Below, in pieces: positions 62,544 through 64,000 of a stretch of 64,000 nt of DNA. The notes below the pieces were generated by a model. It was not told the origin of the DNA. It saw only the letters and a program-made list of their open reading frames with translations, and made no database searches. Where the stretch lies: positions 1,178,001-1,242,000 of the forward strand of contig CP012812.1 in NCBI GenBank assembly GCA_001936135.1. Reading direction: 5' to 3'. Position numbers and translations under genes: made by a program. This stretch comes from Saccharomycopsis fibuligera x Saccharomycopsis cf. fibuligera (lineage: Eukaryota; Ascomycota; Saccharomycetes; Ascoideales; Saccharomycopsidaceae). The stretch's first letter is position 1. The number at the start of each line of letters is the position of its first letter.

Positions 62544-64000
62544 TGAAACGTCAAGCATTCAAACTTTCATACTATATAAACAGCGAGTATCATGATATAG
62601 ATTTAAATGTTTGCCTTTTCTCTGTGGTTTCAATTTAGGCTTTTTTGTAATGCTATATTTCTCTTTTTCCCATTGCGTTTTCTATTCAAACTTATGTGTT
62701 TTTAATATTAAAATTATTACCTATGACATTCAGATGGTTATTACTTAATCGTTTGTTCTTGTTCTCTGCAAATAATAAATATTTCTTCTTCTTCCACAAC
62801 TTCGTCACCCGAAAATCTTAAAAACAAAACCAAGACCACCCCTTTAACTTATCTACTTCAATACCAGTAATTGAGTTTATGTTTCCTCATATAAGCCAAA
62901 AACGTTTGCAAAGGTTTTTCAAAGGAATTTCTTGGCCAAATTTCTCAACTTAAAATCTTAAAATTCAAACCATCTAAATTCAAAGTATTCTAGTTTGAAA
63001 AATTATAAAAAAGGTTTTACAGCTACGTAAAAGGCAACCAAGTCTGTTTTGTCTAGTGGTGACGAACTACCGAAATTGTCTAAGATTGCAAATACAATTT
63101 TTTGATAATGATGCTAGTCAAATAACTTTGACGTTGGTCTTCATTTTTAAGTTCATAGATGTTTTTATGAAGCTATTAGCCTTTTTGTTTTTTAAATTTA
63201 GCCGCAGGTTTACCTCCTTATTTAGCTAGCAGAATTTCTATTTTGTTAAAAGAAGTCAGCTCGCTTTAGTTGATGCAAACCTACTTGAATAACACAAGGT
63301 TCCCCATTGTAACATCCCTCATTTTGCCCTTATATATTGTTTTAATGCTTTGAACCAGTACTACACAGCGAAATATCACTGGTGTGCTGATATTCTCGAA
63401 ATTCAGCCAGGATGATGACATCTACTAGTTCTAACTAGCAAAAAAAAAGCAGACAAACAGCCCCTGGCCCTCACAAAGTAAATACCAAGCTTCCAATTTG
63501 AGTACCAGAGCTAACACTTACTATGAAACGCTGTTGGAAATGTTGGAGCTGTTGCTAACCCAAAAACTTCTCCTAATTAGGCCGTGATTCTGACTCCTAC
63601 TCTTTCAGTTTCCAGTTTCAGCGCTTCACGAGACGCCGCGACGTATTCAGACGCATGGAAGCTGCCGCTTGTTTTCTCGAAGCACTGGCGGAGTTTTTTT
63701 GTTTGGCAGAGATCGGCGCGCAACACAATAATACCAAGAAGTACGCAACAATAGGCAATATGGGCTTCGCTTCAGTGTTGTGTGTACCTTTACTTTTTTT
63801 CCCACAGTTTTTGACCAATTAGTGCCTTTTTTCTGTGATGCGGTCATAAAAGAATTTAAGCTGTTGTATGACTGCCATTCCACTTGATGCAAAGAATATA
63901 TGTCTCACCTAAGTCTTATTTGCTAAGCAGCTGGGCTGGATAGTCAAACGGGGTTGACCGCAGTTAAATCAGACGTTTCGCATCAGTTTAAATGAATTAA
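62136..64000. other. Gene-poor right end of the window
   Basis: 1.9 kb, with T tracts at 62166-62190 and a 42-base T run at about 62501-62542. A GC-richer block at 63577-63830 is open on several frames, including an ATG frame 63655-63822, but I cannot call it a gene. TATATATTG at about 63333 may be a TATA element for a transcript further right. Confidence 0.4.

Noticed and set aside
1-64000. tRNA genes
   Set aside because: Scanning for the GGTTCRANNCC B-box on both strands gave no match with a plausible A-box in intergenic DNA.

Overview
The window is nuclear DNA of a budding yeast (Saccharomycotina), most likely a CTG-clade species of the Lodderomyces/Candida parapsilosis type. Gene content is purely yeast (PRE2, ATP12, TMA16, CAF20, RIM20, MRS4-type carrier, GPN2, RPN8, PRB1, ATG5, TRM140, RAM2, ALG11, MET7). 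The two supported introns have yeast-type signals (GTATGT or GTACGT donor, exact TACTAAC branch site). CTG codons are scarce in conserved cores, and at two sites (RAM2 44116-44118, ALG11 51014-51016) serine fits better than leucine. Many proteins carry long Asn/Gln/Ser/Ala homopolymer inserts, a habit I associate with Lodderomyces. The species is an inference; the CTG reassignment is supported but not proven here.

Layout. 1-5 kb: 3' part of the proteasome gene PRE2, the F1-ATPase assembly factor ATP12, then divergent TMA16/CAF20 whose shared promoter has PAC- and RRPE-like sites. 5-10 kb: two unusual histidine-rich genes, one with polyproline blocks, one a small secreted protein with tandem His/N-glycosylation-site repeats, separated by about 2 kb of gene-free DNA. 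10-24 kb: RIM20, a mitochondrial carrier with a large Ser/Ala insert, and a 1670-aa low-complexity protein. 24-32 kb: divergent GPN2/RPN8, a gene-poor stretch containing a decayed RTA1-family membrane protein gene, and the subtilisin-type protease PRB1. 32-47 kb: a large spliced Asn/Gln-rich gene, ATG5, an ecdysoneless/SGT1-family gene, TRM140, intron-containing RAM2 and an APC15-type gene. 47-64 kb: a very small CxxC zinc-ribbon-like gene, ALG11, MET7, a YPL150W-type kinase, a 125-aa hypothetical with a possible ubiquitin-like pattern, and long AT-rich spacers.

Genes act individually, as is normal in yeast; there are no operons. Thematic pairs are PRE2/RPN8 (proteasome) and ATG5/PRB1/RIM20 (vacuole, autophagy, pH signalling). 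I found no tRNA, rRNA, CRISPR array, intact transposon or recognisable LTR element.

The most useful corrections are two genes whose real 5' ends lie in separate first exons (minus-strand 32231-36307 and RAM2 at 43692-44742). Several obvious open frames also begin at non-ATG codons and were trimmed to the real ATG. The best candidates for undescribed biology are the His-rich secreted repeat protein, the 60-codon zinc-ribbon gene with an overlapping upstream ORF, and the 125-aa hypothetical.
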